From Ceraceosorus guamensis (taxonomy: Eukaryota; Basidiomycota; Exobasidiomycetes; Ceraceosorales; Ceraceosoraceae), in NCBI RefSeq assembly GCF_003144195.1, contig NW_020289997.1, positions 310,001 to 374,000 of the forward strand: a stretch of DNA of 64,000 nucleotides, read 5' to 3'. This document shows positions 12,433-24,459 of this stretch, piece after piece. Below the pieces are notes generated by a model. The model saw nothing but the letters and a program-made list of their open reading frames with translations, was not told where the DNA came from and did not search any database. Numbering within the stretch: position 1 is the stretch's first letter; each line of letters begins with the position of its first letter. Both the position numbers and the translations under genes were made by a program.

Positions 12433-15400
12433 TCAAGCCAACACGACGGCTTCCGCGATGGTCGGAGGCACGCCCGGCGTGGCAGAGGTGTTGCTGATGG
12501 AGATTGCGACGAATCTCGCATTGATGGGCGGGCCACCAGTGTCTACGAGCTGCAAGTCGGTGGTATTGCCTACTCTCAGATCGACGATTGAGAAACCCGT
12601 CTCGTTGTAAGGAGCAGAAATTGTCACGGAGCGATTGGTGACAGCGGTGGAGTTGAGCAGCGTGCTATCCGAAGCAGCATTCGCGTTCGCGCTCGTCGAG
12701 ACGGAGACTTGCGATGCTGGATACTTCGCCCAGTTGATGTGAATCGACTTGATGTCTCGTGGACTTTGACCAAGGTCGAGCAGCAGCACATTAGATGCAG
12801 CTTCGCCTTGCGAGCCATTGCGCGCCACTGGCGACCACGCCGTCGCGTTCGACCCGTCATTGGCAGCAAACGCGTAGCCTCCTGGCATGACCTCGGCTTG
12901 CGACGTCGCATTGCCGCACTGTGCCAGGTTGCCAGCGTAGGATGGCGCAAAAAGGTCGATGCGCGTGGTGGGTACGGTCAAGTCTTCTCCGACATTGAGA
13001 GTGTAATTGCCTGCCCGCTCATTTCGTGCACCAATTTCGACGCGGACCGGGGCGTCTCCAGTCGTGTGAGCAATGGTTGTATTGTCGCCTGCCACCGTGA
13101 CGTCCAATCGGCTGGAGCGATGACGCATACCCTTGACCGTGTAGCCTCCCGGCGCGAGCTGAGGAGGCAAGCTCGGATCCAAGTAGAAGACGTCTGAGCG
13201 GCTTCTGTATCCAGTCATACCGTGCGTCCAAACTTGCAAGTAGCCTCCATGACCAGTCAAGAAAGTGTATGCGGGATTCGTGCCCCCATTGACGTTGTAG
13301 TCGTCTGTGGTCTGCTCGCTGAACTGGCCAAACGGACGCTCGTACGGCTTCCAAGACTCTTGAAGACGCGAGTAGGCTTCGCAGCCAGACTCGGACAAGG
13401 CGCTGGCAACGATGCTGTAGATGCTCCACGTCATGCCCGGTCCATTCGGAGACGTGGCACCGCTGTAGTATTCCAAGTCTGCCAGCGGATCGGGCTGCCT
13501 GTTCTTCGAGACTTCAAGCGGGTATGTCAAAAGAGTAACATCTGCTTGCTTGATGACAATGCTCCCGTTGAAGCCCTCGAATTCCAGTACAACGGTGTTG
13601 TTGGATGGCGTGTCGGTGGTCAGCACAGTCATGTTGTTGGCGATAGAAGACCAATTGGCTGGCACTTGATCCTGCAAGCCCAAAATGCCCGCTGCCTCAA
13701 TGGCGTCGTTGAGAGTGACCTCGACCCCCGCATCCGTGAAAGCCTCGGCGTCGACTCTATTAGCGTACTCGTCCGGAGCTGTTGCGTTGAGCACGCGATA
13801 ACCGCCATCTTCAGTGCGATTCACCAGCGAGGCAAACATCTCAGAGACCCCACGAAGTATGGGCCACGTGTAGCGCTCCAAGAAAGTCCTGTTGCCCGTC
13901 TGCTGGTAATGTTGCCAATGCGCCAGAGCAATGTCGGTGTTCAGATGGTACTCGTAATTGTAACAGGGACCGACTCCTGTGCAGTTCTGGCAGGATTCCA
14001 CTTTTGATCTCAGCCAAGCTTGTACCGCATTCCTAGACAGCGTCGACTCACTTGATATCTCGCAGACACCCAGGGGTACAGCAGTCCGGACAAGTTGTAC
14101 TGCTTCGCGTTGGCCTCTATCTGCTCCAGCTGTTTGTGACGGTACAGGAGAATGCTTTCGGCGTATTTCGGGTACAAGCTCAGCAGTGAAGGGAACATCC
14201 AGGTCTGGAAAGACGCAGACCTGTCAGCACTTGGATCAGGAGCAAATGCATTACGATTCAACTCACCTCGGCATCCCAGAACACAGAGCCAGCGTAGCTG
14301 TCGGAAGTCAAGCCAGAGGGAGCGATGGAGTTGTCGCCAAGGCCACGGCCTTCCTCGCTGCTCCTGACGTTAGCGAGCAGGTGGAAGAGACTGGCACGGG
14401 TGGTGCGCTGCCAGTCTTGCGCGTCGACGCTATCCGAGTGTACGACGATGTCGCCTCCCTCGCTCCAAATGTCCTCCCACGCTTGCCTGTGAGACTCTAC
14501 GAGCGATGTCCACCCTTGCCTGACGGCCGAGGTGGAAGCGTTCAGCGCTTTTGCTCTAGGATCCGAAAACGCATCCGTCGAGGCAATGCCGACTGCCTTC
14601 CACACGCTGATCCCACGGTGAGCAGCCTCGAAACGAAAAGACGAGTGAGAGGTGGATGGCACACTCGCGTTGATGATGGCTGCCACGCTTTCGGGCAGCT
14701 CGACTGCCGAAAATGTCTGCTCATTTGCCGCGCTTTGGGACGCGTTCGAGATGAGCGTAGAGAAGGTGCTGAACTCCCAAGCGGTGACGTTCGGTACGCC
14801 TGCCGGGGAGACGGTGCTGTGAATGGTAGTCTTGGCATCGCTAGAGTTGAGAGTGCCTGCACCCTCACCCTCGACGCGCGCTGCCCCGCGACCGTCTAGA
14901 ACGTCGGAAATGACGATGGACTGCAGAAGAGAGGCATCTGCGTCCTCGTTGGCCTCGACGTCGAGGCGGATGAGCCCGAGTTCAGGTATGCTTCGATGGG
15001 TTATGGCAGTGTAAGAGAGCCTCAATCCCTTCCACAAGAGACGGGTGATCACGGTACCGTTTCGAAGGCTCAAAGATTGCTCAAATTCGCTAATTTCTTC
15101 TCTTGGGGTGGCGATGGAAAAGGTAGACTCGTTCGCGCTGCCGACGCCGACAGTGAGGTAGAGACCTGTCCATGTGGGCAAAAGGGAGATGACCGACTCG
15201 CCTCCTGTTTGCGGAAAATTCGTTCCGATGGTGCTTGCCTGCACGTCGTAAAAGCCGGCGACCATGTTTGCCGTCACACGAGGGCCAAAAAGAGGCCAGC
15301 CTTGTCCGCCATTCTGCACGTCCGAAGCGGATGGCTCGATGGAATGAAAACCAAAGCCGGACGCGGGAAGTCGAGCCCCGATGTAGCCATTGGACACGTA

Positions 15401-15674
15401 CGGTTGCTGGGCAGGAGCAAAGTTGCGCTTGCAATTTCAGCTAGCTTCTCACAGCAGCAGAATGGGACAGCGCAAAGAAGCTCACCGATTGCCAGCTGTT
15501 CGGTTCGTAGGATGTGAGGGTCTGTGTCCAATTGAAAGCTGCGTTGTCGGCTTGCGAGGAATCGACCGGTGCGGCCTGACCTTCACCTCGACTTGCATGC
15601 AGCGATTGTTGGTGAAAAGGCGAAGCAGCACATGCGCAGATGGCCAGACTCTGCAAGAGGAGATTCGCCTTCAT
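12433..15674 (-). CDS. ATH1: Acid trehalase, GH65
   Basis: Four exons (15674-15486, 15406-14267, 14204-14052, 13986-12433) give 1,011 residues, a usual length for fungal acid trehalase. The product hydrolyses alpha,alpha-trehalose to glucose in the vacuole or cell wall/periplasm. Evidence: an N-terminal signal-like stretch (MKANLLLQSLAICACA), then QPYVSNGYIGARLP, FWDAETWMFP, the NCTGVGPC block, YEYHLNTDIALAHW, and the APDEYAN motif whose Glu (about residue 567) is the expected GH65 general acid. Many N-x-S/T sites fit a secreted glycoprotein. The 65-nt third intron was placed so that YPWVSARYQ joins NCTGVGPC, as in homologues. It is divergent from the GH47 gene across 1.7 kb and convergent with Hsp70-like copy 3. 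Confidence 0.95.
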
Positions 15675-16144
15675 TGTCGCTCGTGCTCTTCGATGTGCGG
15701 GCCGCTCTTGTCCAAGGCTGCTCGCGGTGATGGTGTGGGAAAGAAGGAGAGCGCTCGCTTCCTTGTGCCTGCCTCCATTCACGGCCCCCTTCGTATTTTG
15801 CGACTTTCCTCATCCACGACAGCACAGCGCGGTTAGGCAGTCAGGCAGGCTCGGCGAATTCGGAACAATCCGCCTACCTACCTACGGCATCGAGCCGCAC
15901 ATCGGCCTGTGGAGGTTTGGCAAACGCAGATCTTCGAATGCGGATCCGCGCAGTGACGCGCGGCAAGCTGCTTCTTGCCCGCGGTGAATTGGCCGATGCG
16001 TGACTGGACTCGCGACTGACGCACGTCTGCCTCAAAAACTGACGTAGGCGCGATCGACAGTCAGCAGGAGTCACTTCGCACAGTCACAGTCTTGAGTCAA
16101 TGTGCTCCTCGATCCGCCCTATGCAGTCGTGAGTGCATGCCGTG

Positions 16145-16162
16145 CAGCAGCAGCAGCAGCAG
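16145..16162. repeat. (CAG)6 microsatellite
   Basis: Six perfect CAG units lie in the trehalase/GH47 divergent gap. Confidence 0.95.
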
Positions 16163-16547
16163 CTCTGGATGGCATCTCTGGCCGAGATCTCGCCGATGCT
16201 ACAGTCACGAGTACCCCACACCCAAACCCAGCATTTAGCGGCGTCTTGGCTGCTCTGCAGCTGCATGCTGACCGTTCCTGGATGGATGGCCTCGAGGCGG
16301 CTCGAGAGCAAAAAGCAAAAAGGTCTAGAGCATTCTCGCGGCGCGACGTTGAAACATTCGTTTGTTTGATGATCCGAGACAAGGGCAGCATGCAGTGCCA
16401 AAGTCAAAGTCAAAGTTGAATGCCTTCGTGATTCACATATTCACTCATTGTGATTCACGTTGATTGTCGCGGAACCTGCGTGCATGAGCCCACCTTCCAT
16501 GCAGCCAAAGTAGGAAAGTCCGAAGATGAGACACGGGGAGCTTGCTG

Positions 16548-16562
16548 CAGCAGCAGCAGCAG
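16548..16562. repeat. (CAG)5 microsatellite
   Basis: Five perfect CAG units, followed closely by a further GCTGCTGCTG tract near 16600. Confidence 0.95.
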
Positions 16563-16668
16563 CTTGCTGCACACAGATTGAGGGGCCAAAGCAGCGAGAG
16601 AGCTGCTGCTGCTGGGTCGGTCGTCTTCGCTTTCGTTGCTGGCGATCGCCCACGATAAGCGCGCTGAT

Positions 16669-16669
16669 C

Positions 16670-16704
<35 letters not shown>
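16669..16704. repeat. (CCG)8(ACG)4 compound microsatellite
   Basis: Eight CCG units run directly into four ACG units. The tract could be length-variable between strains. Confidence 0.95.
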
Positions 16705-17007
16705 CTAGAATGTCGCGTTTGCTCTTCCTACTGCATGCACGCTGCATGCTGCTGCCTGCGCTTTCAAATAAGGATCTCTTCCATCTTTTGCTTGCTGCAC
16801 AGCCCTCGCAAAAGCCTTTGGCCACTCCACCAGGACTCGTGACTGCACGTACACCCACACTGCGAGTACCGTAGCCCATTTGACAGTCAAAGTCAAGCAG
16901 CAGACGAAATCAATGCGAGATTAGACTCACGTCCCCACAATCAAGTTGACTTGGTGTGCTCGACAATCGATCCATTCTCTCGCTAGCACGGACTTGTCAG
17001 AAGCGCT

Positions 17008-17040
17008 GCAAGCAAGCAAGCAAGCAAGCAGGCAGGCAAA
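17008..17040. repeat. GCAA/GCAG tetranucleotide tract
   Basis: About five GCAA units followed by two GCAG-type units lie some 380 nt upstream of the GH47 start codon. Confidence 0.9.
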
Positions 17041-17416
17041 CGAGCGCGAGCGCTTGATTCGTGCCCCGATCCGCTCCTCCCTTTTCATGATCGACTGTCC
17101 CTGACTTTCCGAAGCGGAGTGCGAAATGCCGCGAAGCTAAGCTATAGCTTGCGGATGAGGGTCTTCGCCACCAAGCGGGGAGGGCGGGACGCTTGATCGG
17201 GAGGGCTTCCTTGCTGAAACCACGCTCTCCGTCCTTTGGCGAGATCGTCCAGAAGCGCCCTGACCCCTGACGCGAAAGTCCCTAAAAGGGCAAGCGATGC
17301 GTTGGTGATCGTACTCGCTATGAAGCGTCTTTACTCCCATCTCTTTTAGCTTTCGCCTATTCTCTCTGCCTCGCACCTTTTTGCTGGCTACTGAGCACTA
17401 GCGAGTCGCAGCCATC

Positions 17417-19361
17417 ATGCGCTTAACGCTGTCCAGCCTGCTCGCCTTGAGCCTTGCGCTCTTGCTGAGCGTCTCTTCCTCCCAGGCGGTCGGCATTCAA
17501 AGCAAAGCAGCCAAAGGCGACGCTGCCCGTGCAGATGCGATCAAGCAAGCGTACAGGACGAGCTACGAAGGCTACTTGACATATGCTCGCGGTCAAGATT
17601 CTCTGTTGCCCCTCTCCAAACGAGGCACTGGCGGCTTTGGCAATTGGGGCGCCACGATGATCGACTCTCTGACCACTTCTTACCTCATGGGTTTCAAAGA
17701 TTTATTCGACGAGAGCCGAAGGTTCGTCCGAACCGTAGACTTCACCAAGACGTCCCAAAGCGAAATCAGCATCTTCGAAACCAACATCCGTTACATTGGT
17801 GCCCTGCTTTCTGCTTATGAGCTTTCGGGCAAGCAGTACAAGACTTTCATCAACCAAGCCACCAAGATTGGGGATCGCGTGCTGGCAGGTTGGGTGGGTA
17901 ATAATGACTTGCCCTACAACACCCTGCAAAATTGGAGTTCTGGCGGAAAACCCAAGACTGGCAATGGGGCCATCATCGCCGAGACTGGGACTCTGATCTT
18001 GGAGCTGACGAGGCTGTCAAAGTACAGCGGCAACGCCACGTACGGTCAACATGCCGTGCGCGCGATGAAAGCTACGATCAACGCGCCGCAGATTGGTCTT
18101 CCGGCAGGATTGCACGGCCAAGGCATCGATCCTGCTACAGGCAAAGCGACGGATGATTACATGACTTGGGGAGGAGGGTCCGACTCGGCGCTAGAGTATG
18201 AGATCAAGTATGGCCAATTGAAAGGCACCACCACCACCTGGATCCCAGCGTGGATCTCCACTGTCAAGGCCAGCGTCCGATACCTCATCACGGAGGCCGG
18301 AGGAACAGCAAAGAAGCTTACCTACCTCACCGACTACAGTCCATCCTACGGAGGTCAGATCCCGCGCGGCTCTCATCTCGGATGCTTCGTGGGGGGCAAC
18401 TGGATCCTGGGAGGCAAGCTGCTGCACAGCCAAGCTATCGTCGACTACGGCATGAAGTTGACGGAGAGCTGCATCAACACATACACCTCCAGCCCAACGG
18501 GTATCGGACCGGAAAGCTTCGTCTACAAGGCTGCAAATGGCTCTACGAACGGAGTCAGAGTCAGCAACGAAGCCTTCTACGCACTGAATGGATACGACTT
18601 CGAGTCGACGCCCTACATTCTGCGTCCTGAAGTCCTTGAGAGCGTCTTCTACGCTGTGAGTAATTCCGTGACATTGTGTTCTCAGAGGCGTTGAGTTGAT
18701 AGCTGACAAATTGCTCGAATGCTTGATTTGCTCGCAGTATCGAACCACTGGTGACAAGAAATGGCAAGATCTGGCATGGAACGCTTTCCAATCGATTCAG
18801 CGATACTGCAAAGTCTCTTACGGGTCCTTTGCCAGTATCGCCGAGGTGAACAACACCTTGACAAGGAAGCTGGACGATTCGGAGAGTTTCTTGTATGCGG
18901 AACTCTTCAAGTACCTGTACTTGACATTTTCAGACCCGAGCATAGCTTCGCTGGACAAGTACGTCTTCAACACCGAAGGCCACCCATTCGAACAAGAGAA
19001 GCCAAATGCGGATTACAGTTCGCTCTACGCCTCCGCTGCCAGCTTGCCAGCTCCTCTCGGTCTGCAAAAGGCTGCTGCGACTGGTGTCAGCGCGGAGCCT
19101 ACTAGGACGAAGAAAGCTCCGCCTCTTCCAGCTTTCAGCAACATCCCTTCTCAGCTCGGAGACCTTGGCAAGGACATCCTCAAGACTCTCGGCGACCTGG
19201 GTGGCGGAGTTCAAAACATCGTCACGGCACTGCTTAGCCGCACTGATGCGGATGCGGATGCGGGCCAGGAGCGAGAGAGCGCAGAGGATGCAGGAGTGGT
19301 CGTGAAGAAGAAGAAACGTCACTTTGGTCAAGGAAAGAGCACGTGGTCGCCAAAGCTATGA
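17417..19361 (+). CDS. Class I alpha-1,2-mannosidase, GH47, secretory
   Basis: Two exons (17417-18655 and 18738-19361) give 620 residues. The enzyme trims alpha-1,2-linked mannose from N-glycans in the secretory pathway or outside the cell. A signal peptide covers residues 1 to about 24 (hydrophobic core LLALSLALLLSV). GH47 landmarks are visible: GFGNWGATMIDSLTT near residue 75, SIFETNIRYIGALLSAYELS, GLHGQGIDP, GGGSDSALEYEIKYGQ, the RPEVLESVFY block at the intron, and the C-terminal FNTEGHPFE, where the family's calcium-binding Thr lies. The single 82-nt intron splits VFYA from YRTTGD. The last 80 residues are an unusual tail with an acidic DADADAG stretch and a KKKKRH cluster. Whether it is ER/Golgi-bound or secreted cannot be told here. 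Confidence 0.93.
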
Positions 19362-19835
19362 TGCTACACCACACACGTGCCCGCGCGTCAAGGCGCGGGC
19401 GCAGCGATTTCGTCCCACCTGCTCGGAGTAAGGCGACTCCACGTCGCGCCTGCACCTCGCTATCAATTCAATCCAGTCTCGAATGGTCGCGAACTCCCCT
19501 TCTGCTTGCAATCTGCACCTGGCTGCATCGTTCCGTCACCCACTTCTTTTTTCCTAATGTATCGTCAATATACCACAACCAGAAAGCGAGCGCTCTTCTT
19601 CTCTCAGCTACCGCTCTGACTGGAGTTTGCGGTCTTTGCAGCCGATGCGGGCCTTGCATTTCTGGCACGCGCGTCAACTCATGTGGCCAAGATCAACATC
19701 GCCGAAGCGATCACAAAGGCCAGTGCTACTTGAAAGCAATCACCGTTTACGGTTTCGAAGAAGTTTGATGGTGACGATTGATTGTGGGCGTTGTCAATCT
19801 TCAAACGGTCCGTTGTAAGACCGTCCGAGCAAATC
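19362..19835. other. Convergent 3' gap (GH47 / prolyl oligopeptidase)
   Basis: This 474 nt stretch lies between two convergent genes and should hold both 3' untranslated regions. I see no gene or repeat here. Confidence 0.5.
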
Positions 19836-22800
19836 TCACAGAGAGGCGTTCCCCTTCGAAGGCGCCTCGACAAGCTCGAGGCTGAGCGCGCGAGCCACGA
19901 CAGCGTAACGGTCGCACGCTTCGTTGATCCTGCACTCCCGAACATGCACAATGTCAGCTCGCTGAGAGATGTCTGTTGGACGCGCCGAACCCTCGATAGA
20001 CCCTTCGCTCACCTCTTTTGGGTGCTCTTGCCTGCACCATGGCCGGCGTCGAGCTCAAGGCGTGCCAGAATTGGATTTGGATTGTTCTGTGAAGGGGCGC
20101 GAGATGTCAGTGTACTGTCCGCAGGTGTGCATCGGTGTAGCCACTCACGGGCAACTTGTGCTGCAGCTCTGCTGTCATTTTGAAAGTGTGAGCAGGAACG
20201 ACTCGATCATCATGGTCTCCGCTCAAGAGGAGTACGGTGGGGTATATCTTTTTGGCATCTACGTTGTGCAGAGGACTGTAGGCATAGTTGTAGTCGAAAG
20301 CTTCTGGGTCTTCCGTGGGCTTGCCGTAATCTGCCTCCCAGGCTTTTCCGATGGTAAATTCAGCAAAGCGCAACATATCGTGTACGCCGACCTAGACAGA
20401 GCGCAAGGGGTTTGGATAACCCAGATGAAGAGGACCGCGTTCAGTCCCACGGGCGCACACGACCAATCCCTTCGACGCGTTTCCCGCACTCACCTCCGCG
20501 ACAACAGCTCCGATACCATGCTCGGGCTGAGCCTGATTGCCGACAGCCATCGCTCCCATTCCTCCATTGCTTCCACCATTGACGATGATTTTACCCTTTG
20601 CAGCATACTTGTTCTCCACCAAGTACTTGGCGGCCGCGAGCCAATCATCAAAGGTATTCTGCTTCTTGAGCAGCCTGCCTTCATTGTGCCAGCTGTCTCC
20701 ATACTCGGAGCCCCCACGAGCGTTCACAAAGACCAAAATCCCCTTGTAGAGCGTCACCCAGGTCATTAGACTCGGGGAGAAAGCGGGTTGCATAGGGATC
20801 GCAAATCCTCCATAGGCATAGAGCCAGACCGGTGCGCTTCCGTCGAGCTTGGTGTCCTTGCGCCGAGTGACGAACATCGGCACCTTTGTCCCGTCCTTGG
20901 ACGGGAAGAAGATCTGCTCCGAAATGTAGTCCTCTTCTCGGATGTTTGCCACGACTGTCGATCGGTACACTGACTCTGTGGGCGTGTCAGTGGGACTGGA
21001 CTTCTCGGGCCAGTCCAACCGGACGGTCGTGCCGGGTGCGGTAAAGCTCATGTAGCTGACAAAAGCAGTATTGTCCTCCACTCGTCCAGACAGCTGGGTG
21101 ATGGAACCGACGAGCTCGGGCAGAAGACGCTTGATCTTCTTGCCAGTCTTGAGCTCCAGCTGCCAGAGTTCATCCTTGACGTCTCTCAGGTAAATGACGA
21201 GCAGCTTATCTCCAGCGATGACGCTTGCGGAGCTGAGTGTTGCCTGTGGATCCTCCGGCAGGACGTCTTCGGTGGGTGCGACGCCCTTGAGCTTTGCAGG
21301 ATGTCCCTCTTGATCTTCGATTTTGCTCAGATCGATCTTGACGAGCTTGTAATTTGGGGCATCTTTGTTCGTCATGAAGTAGAATACAGGACCTTCGTTT
21401 GCGATGTAGCCCAATGTAGAATCAAAAGCTGTCGAGATCGGCTTCCACTTCATCGAGCCACCAATGGGCTGTCCCTTCAGGCTCAACGCAAAAGTCCTGC
21501 TCTTGGTGTCGGTGTCCTTGCTGTTGCCCAGCAGGAGCCACTCGCCGTCACTGTACCGATTCATCAAGACCAGCGCCCGAGGTGGACGTCAGCAAGATGA
21601 CAATGAGCGCGCGATGCTGCGATAAGCCCAACTCACTCGCTGATCTGCGGAGACCACATGCTTGTGGGGATATCGACATCCTTCGAAACAATCTTGACGT
21701 CGTCCTTGGCACTAGTGCCTAGAACGTGATAGAAGAGCTCGGCATCTTTGTTGGCGTCGGTCTCCGTGCCAGAGTCCTTTACGTGCGCAGGGGGCTCGGG
21801 GTAGCGCTGGTAGAAGAAGCCTTTATCATCGTGAGTCCAGACAGGACCGCTAAACTTGACGTGAGAAATGACATCCGATAGTCGATCTGGTCCTCCAGAA
21901 GGAGCTGTGGACTCGTCCGTAGGCGGCTCAACAAATGGTGCAGATGCTTCGCGTACGTAGATGGTGTTCCAGTCCGATCCAGCTTTGCTGATGCCGTAGG
22001 CAAAGTATTTGCCAGACTTGGAGAACGCTGATGCGGCAGACAGTGGCTGACAGCTTCAGCAGAGCATCGACGCTGTGCGCATATTTGCAGCACTCACACA
22101 TCGACGACAAGGCCACTGTGCCGTCCTTGCTTAGGAGCTGCAAGAGGGCAAAGCAAGCAAGGGTAGCGCATGCATCAGTTATGTTTGGGATTGCTAGCGC
22201 AGGTGAACACGGCCGAGTAGAGGCGTGTCGTATTCACATTTTGGTCGAACCATCGCTGACCAGCAGGCTTATCCCCAGCGGGAAGATCCACTTCATTCTT
22301 AGACACCCTATAGATGGTGCTTTGTGGGTCGAGTCCCGCATTGTAAGAGTAGTATGCTGCGCTGCCGTCTCCTTTGAAAGAAGGACAAGAAAACCGAGGG
22401 TACTGAAAGTTCGCCTCCAGCCTATGGTACAAGCAAGCGAGGTCGCAGCGTCAGCAAGTGTGAACACGCAATGCTCGCTGAGCGGCGCTCACTGCTTCTT
22501 GAAAGTCTCGCGATGAGCTGATAAAGCAAAGTGCGCGATTTTGAAGTTGCCGTGTGTCAGCGTGGCCCAATGACTCGTGACTACTTCTTTGACCAGACTG
22601 CTCCCGCTCCGAGCATGTCCCACTCAGCGCGTCAAGGGCAGCACCCTCACTCACGATAGCCTGCAATGTAGCTCTCAGCCAGCTTCGCCTGCTTCAGCAC
22701 GAACTCCTTGGTTTCTTCCGACTGGCTGGGAGGCGTATGTAGCCACTCATAAGGTTCAGGGACGACTACTTCCTTGCCACCAGCTTTTTTGCTCTTGTAA

Positions 22801-23216
22801 GATTTGCTGGCATCCCCCCTTCTGGCTGCAGGAAATGGTTTGGTGGAAGGATCCCATCCTGGTGCATTGGATGTGGACGACATATTCTCCTTGTCTCGTG
22901 ATGTTGTTGTGCTCAAAGATCGAGAAGACCAGAGTGGAATGGAGAACGTATGTCCGCGCGAGCTGAATGCCGAGAAGTTCGTACGCGGTGCCCAATGAAC
23001 GAGGGAAGAGTGAGATCCCGAAAGATTGAGCGAGATGGACACTCCGAGCAAAGCAGTCGCGGCGCTGAGTGCACCGAGACCACGCTTGGAAGGGAGCAGA
23101 GACGAAGGACGCCAAGGGCTGGTGGTCGCAGTAGTAGCGGGAGAAGAAGGCTTCGCAGATCGAGTGGTGGCAGAGCTTGACAAGGTTGCTTTGGCACGAG
23201 AAAAGGCTCGAGACAT
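19836..23216 (-). CDS. Prolyl oligopeptidase (S9A) with a long N-terminal extension
   Basis: Nine exons (23216-22655, 22517-22493, 22421-22238, 22137-22098, 22027-21637, 21550-20494, 20391-20149, 20086-20013, 19929-19836) give 889 residues. The enzyme cleaves short peptides after proline. The propeller domain starts after PEPYEWLHTP. The catalytic domain shows LYAYGGF, then GGSNGG (Ser near 728), DHDDRVVP (catalytic Asp) and GHGAGKST (catalytic His), so the triad is complete. Exons 2 and 4 are only 25 and 40 nt. They are needed to build HRETFKKQ and SKDGTVALSSM, both expected by homology. The first 111 residues are Ser/Thr/Arg-rich with a hydrophobic stretch near residues 48-66. An internal ATG at 22883 would give the usual cytosolic form, so dual targeting is possible. 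The C-terminus is short. Confidence 0.92.
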
Positions 23217-24459
23217 AGCAGGCTGAGGCTCCTCTGGATGCGAAGGCAAGCAATCACAATGGAAGTCAAATCAAAAGGCAGCCATAGAAGCGACGTCAGA
23301 CGAGTGCGATGATGCCGCCTTGACCGCTCACCCTGCTCAGTTGACGATGAGGTGTGGTTTGCACAGCACACACGTACGCGATCAGATCCACAGGGACGAC
23401 GCTGCTGCTGGCGCCATCCATGCATGCAGGGTTCCAAACAGGTCACTGTATAGCGGTGCGAATGCTGCTGGATGGCTGGCTGGCTGGCTGGCTGACTGCT
23501 GGATGACTGCTGTTGTGGCTGCGTCATATACATGCGCCCAAAAGGTCCGTGCGCGCTTCATTTAGCGCAGCCACAATACCGCGGTAAATTATATTCCCTT
23601 CGGGTGCACGCTTATCCTTGACGCGTAGCGTGCTATCCTCGATTGTTTTTGGTTTCACTCATGACTGCATGGCTCACTCCTCGGTCAGTCTGAACCTGAG
23701 GAGTTCACAACTTCACAGCAAATTTGAATATCATCGTGCAATTCGACCATGACTCAAGACTGGCTCGACCTGATCGCAAATCCAAGGATCGCGAATGTCA
23801 TTCTCTACGAGATGCTCTTGTAACAGGAGTCGATCAGGGCTATGGTCATGGACGCCTCCGTAATTCCGAACGCTGTTGCACTACAAAGCAGTGCGGGACT
23901 CAAAGAGCGCATCCACGATTTGAGCTACCTACCACGCAGTCGCAAAAGACAAGATCAAACACACATCTACCATTCGAACACGATGCGAAATCCCGAGAGG
24001 AGGGCAGAGGACGCTCAAGTGATGCTGTGCAGTCCGCCGTCCCCGCGAATTGCCCAGTCAAGAGTGTCTGCAACTCCACGTTCACAATTGCGTGCAGGGT
24101 GGGGCACGGTGGTGTGAAAGTACACTTGCGAAAAGCCTAAGCCATTCTCAAGACATGACTCATCAACTGATTCGCAATATCCGTGTGCGCCAGTCCCCGA
24201 ATGGCGATGCTCAGACACTGGCGGCAATGACGCTGGACGTGTAAGCGAGCACCGGGCCCGAGAATGGCTGCTCAGCGAGGGTCCGGACAAGTTCACTGAT
24301 CGTGTGCACCTGCCGTGGTGCAGGAGCTGGCGTGCTGTGATGCTGGCCTGATGGCGTTGTGCTTCGTATCCGTGTCGATGCACGTGCTAAGAGGGAAATA
24401 GACAAGTCATGTGAAGCGAAAAAAAGCCTCGCATTCTCAATTTGAGATAGAGCATGCCT
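23217..24459. other. Upstream region of the prolyl oligopeptidase gene, no gene seen
   Basis: This gap lies between the prolyl oligopeptidase start and the Tim21 stop (both on the minus strand). It holds a TGGC tandem tract near 23472-23495. Open frames on both strands overlap each other and have no recognisable features. Confidence 0.5.

Larger units (their letters stand above)
15675..17416. promoter_or_regulatory. Divergent promoter region between trehalase and GH47 genes
   Basis: This 1.74 kb gap must carry both upstream regions. It contains an unusual load of short tandem repeats: two CAG tracts, a CCG tract followed by ACG units, and a CAAG tract. It also has ATTCAC/GTGATTC words near 16426-16465. 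Open frames here are products of the repeats (runs of Q, A, R or P) and I do not support them as genes. Confidence 0.6.

Noticed and set aside
13222-14007. 261-codon plus-strand frame inside the trehalase gene
   Set aside because: It is antisense to the conserved GH65 catalytic exon and has no recognisable protein features.
16445-16879. Alanine-, glutamine- and arginine-rich open frames
   Set aside because: They are produced by CAG, CCG and ACG microsatellites in a promoter region. Amino-acid runs follow the repeat in every frame.
19969-20769. 266-codon open frame on the plus strand
   Set aside because: It is antisense to the catalytic exons of prolyl oligopeptidase. Those carry the full Ser-Asp-His triad, so the plus frame is a shadow.
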